From CAVVVS01 sp963751355 (GTDB lineage: Bacteria; Bacteroidota; Ignavibacteria; Ignavibacteriales; Ignavibacteriaceae), in contig CAVVVS010000124.1 of the NCBI GenBank assembly GCA_963751355.1, positions 1-59,645 on the forward strand: 59,645 nt of DNA, in the 5' to 3' direction. The notes below the pieces were generated by a model, which saw only the letters and a list, made by a program, of their open reading frames with translations, was not told where the DNA came from and searched no databases. This document shows positions 8,236 to 16,056 of the stretch, one piece after another. The position numbers and the translations under genes are program-made. The stretch's first letter is position 1, and each line of letters opens with the position of its first letter.

Positions 8236-10188
8236 TTACTTATCTTTGTCTTTATCTTTTTCATCGTCAACTACTTCATAGGATGCATCTTGTACATCTT
8301 TTTCATCACCTTTAGCTTTCTCATCTTGCTGCGAATCAGCTCCGCCTCCCGGCTGAGCCCCGGCACCTTGTTCTTGTCCGGCTTGACCAGCTTGTGAGTA
8401 TAGTTTCGAAGCAACTTCACTCCATACCTTATTCAAGGATTCTGTTGCACTTTTAATTTGCTCTGTGTTGTTAGAAGCAATTGCATCCTCAACTTTTTTG
8501 ATTTCAGCTTCAAGTTTTGATTTATCATCAGGTACGATCTTATCTTTCATTTCTTCAAGCTGTTTTTTAGTCTGGAAGACTAAACTATCCGCTTGATTTT
8601 TCACATCTATAGATTCCTTCTTTTTCTTATCTTCAGCCGCATGTTCTTTAGCACTATTCTTCATCTTCTCAATCTCATCCTGTGATAACCCGCTTGAAGA
8701 TGTAATCCTAATACTTTGTTCCTTACCAGATGCTTTATCCTTTGCCGAAACGTGCAACATACCGTTAGCGTCTATATCAAATGTTACTTCAATTTGAGGA
8801 ACGCCCCGTGGTGCAGGCGGAATTCCATCCAGATGAAACCGTCCTAAAGTTCTGTTATCGGCAGCCATAGATCTTTCACCTTGAAGAATGTTTATTTCAA
8901 CCGAGGGTTGATTATCCGATGCAGTAGAGAAAACTTCACTTTTCTTTGTAGGAATTGTAGTGTTTGCATCTATTAGTTTCGTCATTACTCCGCCTAACGT
9001 TTCAATACCGAGTGAAAGCGGTGTTACATCAAGAAGTAATACGTCTTTAACATCACCTGTTAATACTCCGCCTTGAATTGCAGCTCCAATTGCGACGACT
9101 TCATCAGGATTAACACCCTTATGGGGTTCTTTACCGAATATTTTCTTTACAAGTTCCTGAACCATAGGAATCCTTGTAGATCCGCCTACCAATATTACTT
9201 CGTCAATATCGGAAGAAGATAAACCGGAATCCTTTATTGCTTGTTCACAAGGTATTTTTGTTTTCTGAACCAGATCATCAATTAATTGCTCAAACTTAGA
9301 CCTGCTCAAAGTTATATTCAAATGTTTAGGGCCATCCTGGGTGGCCGTTACGAAAGGTAAATTAACATCGGTTGTGGAAGAAGATGATAATTCGATTTTA
9401 GCTTTTTCGGCAGCTTCTTTCAATCTTTGCAATGCCATCGGATCTTTTCGTAGATCTATACTCTCAAGTTTTTTGAATTCATCGGCTAAATAATCGATTA
9501 TTCTCTGGTCGAAATCATCACCGCCTAAGTGCGTGTCACCGTTGGTAGATTTAACTTCAAATACACCGTCACCCATTGAAAGGACAGAGACATCAAAAGT
9601 ACCGCCGCCCAAATCGTAAACAGCAACCGTATGATCTTTGGCTTTTTTATCAAGCCCGTATGCCAATGCTGCTGCAGTAGGTTCATTGATTATCCTTTTA
9701 ACGTTCAATCCGGCAATTTCTCCGGCATCCTTAGTAGCCTGTCTCTGTGCATCATTAAAGTAAGCCGGAACTGTGATAACAGCTTCCGTAATCTCCTGTC
9801 CAAGATATTCTTCAGCAGTTTTTTTCATTTTTTGAAGTATCATTGCACTTATTTCGGGGGGAGAATAAACCCTGTCAACTATTTTGACTCTCGCACTATT
9901 ACTGTCGCCGGGAATTACTTCATACGGAACTTTTGTTTTCTCATCGCCAACTTCATTGATAAATCTTCCCATAAATCTTTTTATTGAAAAAACAGTATTT
10001 TTTGGATTGGTAATAGCTTGCCTTTTTGCCGGCTGTCCTACCAATCTTTCTCCTTTTTTTGTGAAAGCAACAACTGATGGAGTTGTTCTGCCTCCTTCTG
10101 AATTAGGTATTACCACCGGCTCATTACCTTCCATTACCGAAACGCATGAATTGGTTGTTCCTAAATCAATTCCTATGATTTTTCCCAT
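8236..10188 (-). CDS. dnaK: Molecular chaperone DnaK (Hsp70)
   Basis: A 650-residue Hsp70. The ATPase domain occupies about residues 1-385: phosphate-1 loop GIDLGTTNSCVSVMEG at the N-terminus, phosphate-2 VYDLGGGTFDVSVLS, adenosine loop LVGGSTRIPMVQ. The linker VLLLDVTP follows, then the substrate-binding beta domain and helical lid. The tail is Gln/Gly-rich and ends in YEVVDDEK plus repeated Lys-Asp. AAGGAG sits 9 nt before ATG 10188. Neither dnaJ nor grpE is adjacent; instead both flanks are hsp20 genes. Confidence 0.98.
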   Translation of the reverse strand: MGKIIGIDLGTTNSCVSVMEGNEPVVIPNSEGGRTTPSVVAFTKKGERLVGQPAKRQAITNPKNTVFSIKRFMGRFINEVGDEKTKVPYEVIPGDSNSARVKIVDRVYSPPEISAMILQKMKKTAEEYLGQEITEAVITVPAYFNDAQRQATKDAGEIAGLNVKRIINEPTAAALAYGLDKKAKDHTVAVYDLGGGTFDVSVLSMGDGVFEVKSTNGDTHLGGDDFDQRIIDYLADEFKKLESIDLRKDPMALQRLKEAAEKAKIELSSSSTTDVNLPFVTATQDGPKHLNITLSRSKFEQLIDDLVQKTKIPCEQAIKDSGLSSSDIDEVILVGGSTRIPMVQELVKKIFGKEPHKGVNPDEVVAIGAAIQGGVLTGDVKDVLLLDVTPLSLGIETLGGVMTKLIDANTTIPTKKSEVFSTASDNQPSVEINILQGERSMAADNRTLGRFHLDGIPPAPRGVPQIEVTFDIDANGMLHVSAKDKASGKEQSIRITSSSGLSQDEIEKMKNSAKEHAAEDKKKKESIDVKNQADSLVFQTKKQLEEMKDKIVPDDKSKLEAEIKKVEDAIASNNTEQIKSATESLNKVWSEVASKLYSQAGQAGQEQGAGAQPGGGADSQQDEKAKGDEKDVQDASYEVVDDEKDKDKDK

Positions 10189-10220
10189 TATGAATCGCTC
10201 CTTTTCTATAAATAAATTTA

Positions 10221-10237
10221 GCGGCAGAACATGCCGC
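10221..10237 (-). other. Hairpin in the dnaK 5' leader
   Basis: GCGGCA, 5-nt loop, TGCCGC, located between hsp20 copy A and dnaK about 33 nt before the dnaK start. On the minus strand it is followed by an AT-rich stretch, so it could be an attenuator or a processing/stability element. Confidence 0.5.
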
Positions 10238-10292
10238 CGCTATTAGTAATTAATAAACTTAACTAATCTTATTTTACTTCGTTTTATCAAAA

Positions 10293-10730
10293 TTATTTTA
10301 TTTTAATGGTTCTTTCCTCTAATGGTTTCTCTTTTATTTTTTCAACTATGATATTGAGGACGCCATTTTCATATTCTGCGGAAATGGTATTGAAATTAAT
10401 ACCTTCAGGCAACCGGAATTTTCTTTCAAAAGAACCGAAACGTCTTTCCGAATGAACAAATTCTAATGAGTTATTTTCTCCTGTGGTATTTTTCTTTTCA
10501 CCCTTTATCGTCAAAATATCTTTCTCAAACGAAATATTTATTTCATCCTTTTTAACACCAGGAACTTCGAGTTCAAAATAAATCTTGTCCTTATCTTCAC
10601 AGATATCCACAACCGGTTCAATAACTGAATTGAATCTTGGCGATAAATCAGGAGAATCACCAAAAATTTGCGAAATTTTACCCTCTAAATTTTCTAATTC
10701 AGATATTGGTTGAAATTTTATAAATGTCAT
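10293..10730 (-). CDS. Small heat shock protein, Hsp20/alpha-crystallin family (copy A)
   Basis: A 145-residue holdase with an alpha-crystallin domain about residues 40-135, including VDICEDKDKIYFELEVPGV, the SFERKFRLPEGI strand and AEYENGVLNIIV. It ends in the IXI motif IKIK. A GTG at 10742 extends the frame, but GGAG seven nt before ATG 10730 supports the shorter form. It is the first gene of the hsp20-dnaK-hsp20 group and follows a good promoter. It differs clearly from copy B in sequence and so may serve a different client set. Confidence 0.93.
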   Translation of the reverse strand: MTFIKFQPISELENLEGKISQIFGDSPDLSPRFNSVIEPVVDICEDKDKIYFELEVPGVKKDEINISFEKDILTIKGEKKNTTGENNSLEFVHSERRFGSFERKFRLPEGINFNTISAEYENGVLNIIVEKIKEKPLEERTIKIK

Positions 10731-10818
10731 TTTTTGCTCCACTAATTATATTTGATTTTCATTTTGCTGCTATTTAACAATCAACCAATGTGCCAATCTC
10801 TTTGAAACCAGTTATATA

Positions 10819-10847
10819 GTTATATTATATATGGTTATGTCTGTCAA
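10819..10847 (-). promoter_or_regulatory. Sigma70-like promoter for hsp20-dnaK-hsp20
   Basis: Minus-strand TTGACA (10847-10842), 17-nt spacer, TATAAC (10824-10819), about 90 nt before the hsp20 start. The -10 region overlaps an AT-rich imperfect repeat (GTTATAT units). Neither CIRCE nor a HAIR element is visible. Confidence 0.6.
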
Positions 10848-10892
10848 GCATGTAAAAGTTAACTCTGCCTATCTGACTGCACCTACGTCTTT

Positions 10893-10931
10893 ATGACATA
10901 GTCATCTTCGCCATTGTCAATTAATATGACA
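10893..10931. promoter_or_regulatory. Pair of TGTCA/TGACA palindromes between divergent units
   Basis: ATGAC-ATA-GTCAT at 10893-10905 and TGTCA-N7-TGACA at 10915-10931, in the spacer between the heat-shock promoter and birA. A further half-site TGTCAAG overlaps the heat-shock -35. Repetition of one half-site suggests operators for a regulator of one or both units; this is inference. Confidence 0.35.
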
Positions 10932-10982
10932 GTTTTACGAATTTTAATTATCTTTGAGTAAAGAAAAATTTAAGGAGACCTT

Positions 10983-11756
10983 TTGATTTCATTTGAAAAT
11001 TTTGATTTAAAGCTTGACACTGAATTTATTGGAAGAAATTTTATTTATTCAGAAGAGGTAGAATCGACCAATTCATTTTTGTTGAATAAAGCTAATAAAT
11101 ATAACATTCACGGTACGGTGTTGTTAGCAGAAAGACAATCTATGGGTAAGGGAAGGAATAATAGAGTTTGGTATAGTAATAAAGACCAGAATTTAACATT
11201 TTCCATCCTGTTAACCGATAAAAGATACTTTGGGCAAAAATTTAATATATTAAATTTTACAATCTCCTTAGCGGTTGCACAAGCTATTGAAAATTTATAT
11301 CAACTGCGTACGGAGTTAAAATGGCCTAACGATGTTCTGCTAAATGGTAAAAAGGTTGCGGGCATTTTACTTGAATCCACTTCACAAGGGAGTAAAATCC
11401 AGCGTGTAGTTATTGGAATAGGATTGAATGTTAATCAAACTTTATTTCAAGGAAATTTTAACTTGCCTCCAACTTCCATAAAAAATGAACTTTCCGAGAA
11501 CGTTGAAAGAGAAAGACTTCTCGCAGAGATATTAAATATCTTCGAGGAAATCCTTGAAAAATCGATAAAAAATTCAGACGATATTTTGAAGGATTGGAAA
11601 TCAAAGTGCAGGATGCTTGGTGAAAAAATTTCTGTTACTGTGGATGATAAAGTAAAAGACGGAATATTTGATGATATAGATACAAATGGATTTTTGCTGC
11701 TGAAATCACATGATAAAATTGAAAAAATACATTTCGGTGATGTGGGTCTGGCATAA
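10983..11756 (+). CDS. birA: Biotin--[acetyl-CoA-carboxylase] ligase BirA (catalytic form)
   Basis: A 257-residue ligase that makes biotinyl-AMP and transfers biotin to the acetyl-CoA carboxylase carrier protein. The nucleotide/biotin loop is GKGRNNRVW (residues 55-63), KWPNDVLLNGKKVAGILLE (113-) carries the catalytic Lys, and a small SH3-like C-terminal domain follows. It lacks the N-terminal DNA-binding domain of E. coli BirA, so it should not act as a repressor. The start is TTG 10983, with AAGGAG five nt upstream. Its stop overlaps coaX by one base (TAATG). Confidence 0.95.
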   Translation: MISFENFDLKLDTEFIGRNFIYSEEVESTNSFLLNKANKYNIHGTVLLAERQSMGKGRNNRVWYSNKDQNLTFSILLTDKRYFGQKFNILNFTISLAVAQAIENLYQLRTELKWPNDVLLNGKKVAGILLESTSQGSKIQRVVIGIGLNVNQTLFQGNFNLPPTSIKNELSENVERERLLAEILNIFEEILEKSIKNSDDILKDWKSKCRMLGEKISVTVDDKVKDGIFDDIDTNGFLLLKSHDKIEKIHFGDVGLA

Positions 11757-12523
11757 TGCTAATAGCGCTTGATATAGGCAATACGAGAATAAAAACCGGA
11801 CTTTTTAAGGATAAAAGTCTATTGGAGTTTAACTCATTCAATAATATCCATAATGTTTTTGAATATCTCAATCATCTTAAATTTAATTCTGTTGCCATTT
11901 CATCGGTCGTTCCCGAAAGATTAAATGCATTAGTTAAATTTATAAAAGGAGAATACAATTTAATTCCTTTCCTAATAGATCGCTCCGTCAAATTCAACCT
12001 TAAAATTTCCTATGATTCAATAGAAACTTTGGGAATAGATAGGATTTGCTCTGCCGAAGGTGCCTTTTCATTATACAAAAGTTCTGGGAATTTTAAAAGA
12101 TTATCGGAAGGAACTTTTATAATATCAATAGACTTTGGTACTGCTACAACAATCAATATTGTAAAACATCCCGGAGAATTCATAGGCGGAATAATTTCAC
12201 CGGGAATTAAAATGATGTTAAGCTCCCTTAACAGTCAAACCGCACAATTACCGAATGTTTTACCATCCGATTATAATGGTTTGATCGCCCGAGAAACAAA
12301 ATCATCTATAGCCAGCGGAGTTATAAATTCAACGGTTGGACTTATTGAAAAAAGCATAAATTATCTAAAAAATGAGATGGAAGCAAAGGATATACACATG
12401 TATTTAACGGGCGGAAATGCTGAGTTTGTAATTTCACATATCAAAGGGAAATACGAGCACGAAAAAGCTTTGGTTCTTTACGGAATAAAATCTATTTACG
12501 AAAGGAATATATTAGAAAAATAA
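11756..12523 (+). CDS. coaX: Type III pantothenate kinase CoaX
   Basis: A 255-residue ASKHA-fold kinase that phosphorylates pantothenate, the first step of CoA synthesis from pantothenate. It shows the phosphate-binding DIGNTRIKTGLF at the N-terminus, LGIDRICSAEGAF in the pantothenate region, IDFGTATTINIV and the GGIISPGIKMM segment, all typical of CoaX. It is coupled to birA by a TAATG overlap. Its stop lies only 5 bp from the stop of the converging panC, another pantothenate-pathway gene, with no terminator between. Confidence 0.96.
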   Translation: MLIALDIGNTRIKTGLFKDKSLLEFNSFNNIHNVFEYLNHLKFNSVAISSVVPERLNALVKFIKGEYNLIPFLIDRSVKFNLKISYDSIETLGIDRICSAEGAFSLYKSSGNFKRLSEGTFIISIDFGTATTINIVKHPGEFIGGIISPGIKMMLSSLNSQTAQLPNVLPSDYNGLIARETKSSIASGVINSTVGLIEKSINYLKNEMEAKDIHMYLTGGNAEFVISHIKGKYEHEKALVLYGIKSIYERNILEK

Positions 12524-12528
12524 TTCAT

Positions 12529-13380
12529 TCATACCGAAAGCAAGATATTGTCGATGAGTCTTGTACTACCGATTTTACAGGCAATAAGAATATAATACTC
12601 TTTACCTTGCTCCAAATTATCCACTAATTCAAAACTACGTGCATCAACAATGTTAACATAGTCAAGGTTAGATGAATCCACTAAATCGATAACTTCTTTC
12701 ATTTCATTCAGAATATTATTTGAATCCCGCTCCCCCAGTCTTATTTTTTCTTCAGCTAACTTTAAGGCTCTACTCAAAACCAGTGCTTCTTTTCTTTCCT
12801 TTTCGGAAAGGTATACATTTCTCGAACTAAGTGCCAGACCGTCATCTTCTCTGACAATCGGACAAACTACCACATTGATATTAAAGTTTAAATCGGTTAC
12901 CATTCTTTTAATAACCGCAGCTTGTTGTGCATCTTTTTGTCCAAATAAAGCCACTTGAGGATTTACACAATTGAATAAGATTGCAACGATTGTGGCGACA
13001 CCCGTGAAATGCCCCGGACGAAATTCTCCTTCGAGCCTTTCCGTTATTTTATCAACATGTACATATGTTTGATAACTCCCGGGATATATTTCTTCATTTG
13101 AAGGTAGAAATAGATAATCGACTCCAGCATTTATAAGAAGTTTCTTATCTCTTTCGATATTTCTCGGATATTTATCAAGATCTTCGCCAGGCGCAAATTG
13201 TGTTGGGTTCACATAGATAGATACAACAGTAACATCGGAGAGAGCAATCGATTTTTTTATTAAGGAAAGATGACCCTCATGCAGGTATCCCATTGTTGGG
13301 ACAAATCCAATTGATTTTCCTTCAGATCGAATGCTCACAGAGATGGCGTGCATTTCAGAAACAGAAGTAATTATACGGAT
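12529..13380 (-). CDS. panC: Pantothenate synthetase PanC, probable AUC start
   Basis: Joins beta-alanine and pantoate using ATP. It has VPTMGYLHEGHLSL (HIGH-like), SIYVNPTQF, GQKDAQQAAVIKRM and LALSSRNVYL, so the active site is complete. The first ATG (13353) gives 274 residues and lacks the first beta strand. The same frame upstream encodes RIITSVSE, the expected PanC start, up to a TAA at 13386-13384, with no ATG, GTG or TTG. GAGG (13390-13387) lies 6 nt before ATC 13380, and starting there gives 283 residues, the E. coli PanC length. It follows accD directly, the Shine-Dalgarno overlapping the accD stop. The conservative alternative is 12529..13353. Confidence 0.93.
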   Translation of the reverse strand: MRIITSVSEMHAISVSIRSEGKSIGFVPTMGYLHEGHLSLIKKSIALSDVTVVSIYVNPTQFAPGEDLDKYPRNIERDKKLLINAGVDYLFLPSNEEIYPGSYQTYVHVDKITERLEGEFRPGHFTGVATIVAILFNCVNPQVALFGQKDAQQAAVIKRMVTDLNFNINVVVCPIVREDDGLALSSRNVYLSEKERKEALVLSRALKLAEEKIRLGERDSNNILNEMKEVIDLVDSSNLDYVNIVDARSFELVDNLEQGKEYYILIACKIGSTRLIDNILLSV

Positions 13381-13390
13381 AATTTACCTC
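13381..13390 (-). promoter_or_regulatory. Ribosome binding site that decides the panC start
   Basis: GAGG at 13390-13387 on the minus strand, 6 nt before ATC 13380 and 33 nt before the first ATG at 13353. No Shine-Dalgarno-like sequence precedes the ATG. It overlaps the accD stop codon (TGA 13391-13389). Confidence 0.6.
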
Positions 13391-14228
13391 AGTTAATTAG
13401 TGTCAATATGTTATAAATGGTAATTTTTAATTCCTTGCGGGGAGAAACAACATCCACAAATCCCTGCTCTAGTAAAAATTCTGATCTCTGAAATCCCGGC
13501 GGTAAATCTTTTCCTATGGTTTGTTTTATGACGCGTGGACCGGCAAACCCTATCAGCGCCTGAGGTTCCGCAATGTGAACGTCGCCGAGCATCGCATAAC
13601 TTGCAGTAGTACCGCCGGTAGTGGGATCTGTCATTACGGATAAATACGGGATTTTAGCTTCCGCCAACCTGGCAAGTCTCGAACTTGTTTTAGCCATTTG
13701 CATTAATGAAAATGCACCTTCCATCATCCGGGCGCCGCCGCTTGCAGAAATAATAATTAACGGAATTTTGTTTTTATAAGCCCTGTCAATAACTCTAGCT
13801 ATTTTTTCACCGACAACCGAACCCATGCTGCCCCCGATAAACCTAAAATCCATACAGCCAAAAGCTACTTCCATTCCGTTAATTTTCCCCGTACCGGTTT
13901 TTACAGCATCATTCAGCCCTAATTTTTTAATGGCATCCTGTATCCTGTCGGTGTATTTTTTTGAATCTTCAAACTCAAGAGGATCAGCAGATTTCATTTT
14001 TTTATCCATCTCCCTAAAAGAATCTTTATCCAGAATAATATCTATATACTCTTTACTCCCAATCCTAAAATGATAGTTACACTTTAAGCATGTCCATAGA
14101 TTAGCTTCAAGCTGCCTTTTATGAATAATTTCATTACAACTGGGACATTTTTCCCAAAGCCCGTCCGGTAAATCTTTTTTTTGAGAATCCGGTGAAATAT
14201 TTTCTTTAGATCTTTTAAACCATGCCAT
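13389..14228 (-). CDS. accD: Acetyl-CoA carboxylase carboxyltransferase subunit beta AccD
   Basis: A 279-residue subunit that, with AccA, transfers CO2 from carboxybiotin to acetyl-CoA to form malonyl-CoA. The N-terminal zinc ribbon uses C28, C31, C47 and C50 (CPSC and CLKC). The crotonase-fold body has FRFIGGSMGSVVGEK and SASGGARMMEG, which form the oxyanion and CoA site, then PTTGGTTASYAMLGD. It overlaps the DUF1573 gene by one base (TAATG) and runs into panC. accA, accB and accC lie outside the window. Confidence 0.97.
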   Translation of the reverse strand: MAWFKRSKENISPDSQKKDLPDGLWEKCPSCNEIIHKRQLEANLWTCLKCNYHFRIGSKEYIDIILDKDSFREMDKKMKSADPLEFEDSKKYTDRIQDAIKKLGLNDAVKTGTGKINGMEVAFGCMDFRFIGGSMGSVVGEKIARVIDRAYKNKIPLIIISASGGARMMEGAFSLMQMAKTSSRLARLAEAKIPYLSVMTDPTTGGTTASYAMLGDVHIAEPQALIGFAGPRVIKQTIGKDLPPGFQRSEFLLEQGFVDVVSPRKELKITIYNILTLIN

Positions 14229-14962
14229 TATTTAGTCTCTTTCTCCACATCCGCATAAAGCATTAATGTAATTAACGGAGTTTTCGGATCGTTAGTATAT
14301 AATAAAATACTCCGGCTGATCTTTCCGCTCAATCCACCAGTATCTAGTTCAGCTTTGATTGTACCGGAATTGCCTGGAGTGATTTCCCTACTGCTAGCCA
14401 AAGCAGCAGTGCAACCGCAAGAAGTTCTGATATTTTTTATTTTCAACAGTCCTTTTCCGGAATTTTGGAAACTAAAAATAAACTGATGAACTGAACCTGA
14501 TTTTACTTTACCGAAGTCATGATCTTTAACCAGGAACAAAGCTTTTGGCTGACCGGGACTTGTACTGTCCGCAGACTGACTGTTCATAACAATAACATTT
14601 GCGGTTATTATTAATTTTACTTGAGCGTTATCCGGATCATTCGTGGTGATGAAAACATACTTCTCTTGTGGACCTGATTTATAATGAGAGTCAAAATGTA
14701 CCTCTAATGCAGCATTTTCCCCTGGTTCAATTTGTTTTGTACTTTCTTTAGCAACAGTGCATCCGCAGGAAGCATGAATATCCGATAATTTAAGTAAAGA
14801 GCCGCCCGTGTTTGATACATAAAATTTATGCGATACAACTGTTCCTTGTTCTATATTACCGAAATCAAATTTATTATCCTGAATCGATATTTTTGGTGGA
14901 ACTATTTGAGCCAGCGAAAACGAGTATGTTAAAAAACAAAAAATAAAAATTTTTCTAATCAT
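14228..14962 (-). CDS. DUF1573 tandem-domain secreted protein
   Basis: A 244-residue exported protein. A signal peptide covers about residues 1-18 (IRKIFIFCFLTYSFSLAQ). Two similar Ig-like DUF1573 modules follow, each with a Cys-Gly-Cys-Thr core: ASCGCTVA at about residue 65 and TSCGCTAA at about 182, and each with the partner strand beginning FGNIEQGTV or FGKVKSGSV. The family is common in Bacteroidota periplasm or surface; the role is unknown. It overlaps tsaB by 4 nt and accD by 1 nt, so it is embedded in a housekeeping operon. Confidence 0.9.
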   Translation of the reverse strand: MIRKIFIFCFLTYSFSLAQIVPPKISIQDNKFDFGNIEQGTVVSHKFYVSNTGGSLLKLSDIHASCGCTVAKESTKQIEPGENAALEVHFDSHYKSGPQEKYVFITTNDPDNAQVKLIITANVIVMNSQSADSTSPGQPKALFLVKDHDFGKVKSGSVHQFIFSFQNSGKGLLKIKNIRTSCGCTAALASSREITPGNSGTIKAELDTGGLSGKISRSILLYTNDPKTPLITLMLYADVEKETK

Positions 14963-15630
14963 TTTTGCGCTGCTTTCACTAAAATTTTTTTTAAATAATT
15001 TGGCTCTAAATAATCGTAATCATAAGTCAAAAAATCAGCACCATATAATTCGCACCATCTTGCTACAAATTCAGGCTTAGGAGATGAAATTTCAAAATAT
15101 TCCTTTGCAACATCACCCACCAAAGCTTTTCCTACATTTCCAAAAACAAAAGTATTTTTTGCTTTCTTTTTGAATTCAGCATGTGTCAAAATTGTTAGAT
15201 TATCTGCAAATATATAATTATTCCCTGTAATTTGAAAACCTGCATAGTAAACTTCTTCCATATTAACCCGGATGGCAATAACAATCCCGGTTCCTTTTGA
15301 TAATGTTGAACCTAACTGAAGAGCTAACGCTTCGAATGTAGGTACAGGAATAATCGGAAGATTTGCTCCAAATGCAATCCCTTTGGCTGCGGACATCCCT
15401 ATGCGAAGTCCGGTAAAAGAGCCCGGACCGGATGAAACGGCTATCCCGCCTAAATCAGTGACATCTACATTGGCAGATTTTAGAGTAAAATCAATAGCAT
15501 CGAATAATTTTTCCGCATGTGAGTTTTTTAATTGGATATTAGTTTCAAAAAATCTTTTGTCCGAAAAATAAACACAAGTTCCGCAAAGACTTGCCGAAGT
15601 CTCGATTGCAAGTATTGGTTTCTTATCCAT
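14959..15630 (-). CDS. tsaB: tRNA threonylcarbamoyladenosine biosynthesis protein TsaB
   Basis: A 223-residue ASKHA-like partner of TsaD, needed for t6A37 formation in ANN-decoding tRNAs. It begins MDKKPILAIETSASLCG and has the conserved GIAVSSGPGSFTGLRIGMS segment, typical of TsaB. The frame extends to 15690, but ATG 15630 matches the family start and overlaps the tsaE stop by 8 nt (ATGGATAA). Its gene neighbour TsaE is its complex partner; TsaC and TsaD are outside the window. Confidence 0.95.
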   Translation of the reverse strand: MDKKPILAIETSASLCGTCVYFSDKRFFETNIQLKNSHAEKLFDAIDFTLKSANVDVTDLGGIAVSSGPGSFTGLRIGMSAAKGIAFGANLPIIPVPTFEALALQLGSTLSKGTGIVIAIRVNMEEVYYAGFQITGNNYIFADNLTILTHAEFKKKAKNTFVFGNVGKALVGDVAKEYFEISSPKPEFVARWCELYGADFLTYDYDYLEPNYLKKILVKAAQK

Positions 15631-16054
15631 GATGTTTAATAAATTTAAATTCTCTTGAAAAATCCTCATTAATTGAAATAATAATTTCAATCCTTTTCGC
15701 AGGTAATACCTCGGGGAAAAGATTTCCCCACTCGATAAAAGTTATGGCATCAGCATCGTTAAAATAATCGTTCAATCCAATATCGTATAATTCCGTCGGC
15801 TGCATAATTCTGTAAAAATCGAAATGGTAAATTTTTAATTTACCGTAATACTCGTTGACGATTGCAAATGTCGGACTGCTGGCCTTGTGAATACCAAAAG
15901 ATTTTACCGCGTGCTTGATGAAAAACGTTTTCCCTGATCCCAGATTACCGTTCAATTCTATAATATTGCCGCTACTCAATTCTTCCGAGAATTTTTCGGC
16001 AAGCTCTATCGTTTCTTTTTCAGTAGAAACTTTTAGACTAAAAGGAAACTCCAC
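15623..16054 (-). CDS. tsaE: tRNA threonylcarbamoyladenosine biosynthesis ATPase TsaE
   Basis: A 143-residue P-loop ATPase that resets the TsaB-TsaD complex. Walker A is GNLGSGKT (residues 36-43), followed by SSPTFAIVNEY and the HFDFYRI and FIEWG motifs usual for the family. The start appears to be GTG 16054, 2 nt after the porX stop region. Placement between porX and tsaB indicates translation within one message. Confidence 0.95.
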   Translation of the reverse strand: MEFPFSLKVSTEKETIELAEKFSEELSSGNIIELNGNLGSGKTFFIKHAVKSFGIHKASSPTFAIVNEYYGKLKIYHFDFYRIMQPTELYDIGLNDYFNDADAITFIEWGNLFPEVLPAKRIEIIISINEDFSREFKFIKHHG

Positions 16055-16056
16055 AA

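Noticed and set aside
9631..10246. Two open frames (118 and 120 codons) opposite dnaK
   Set aside because: Shadows of dnaK codon structure; long antisense frames on dnaK genes are a well-known artefact.
10743..10982. CIRCE or HAIR heat-shock operator upstream of hsp20-dnaK
   Set aside because: No TTAGCACTC-N9-GAGTGCTAA or CTTGAGT-N7-ACTCAAG pattern was found; only the TGTCA-type sites remain.
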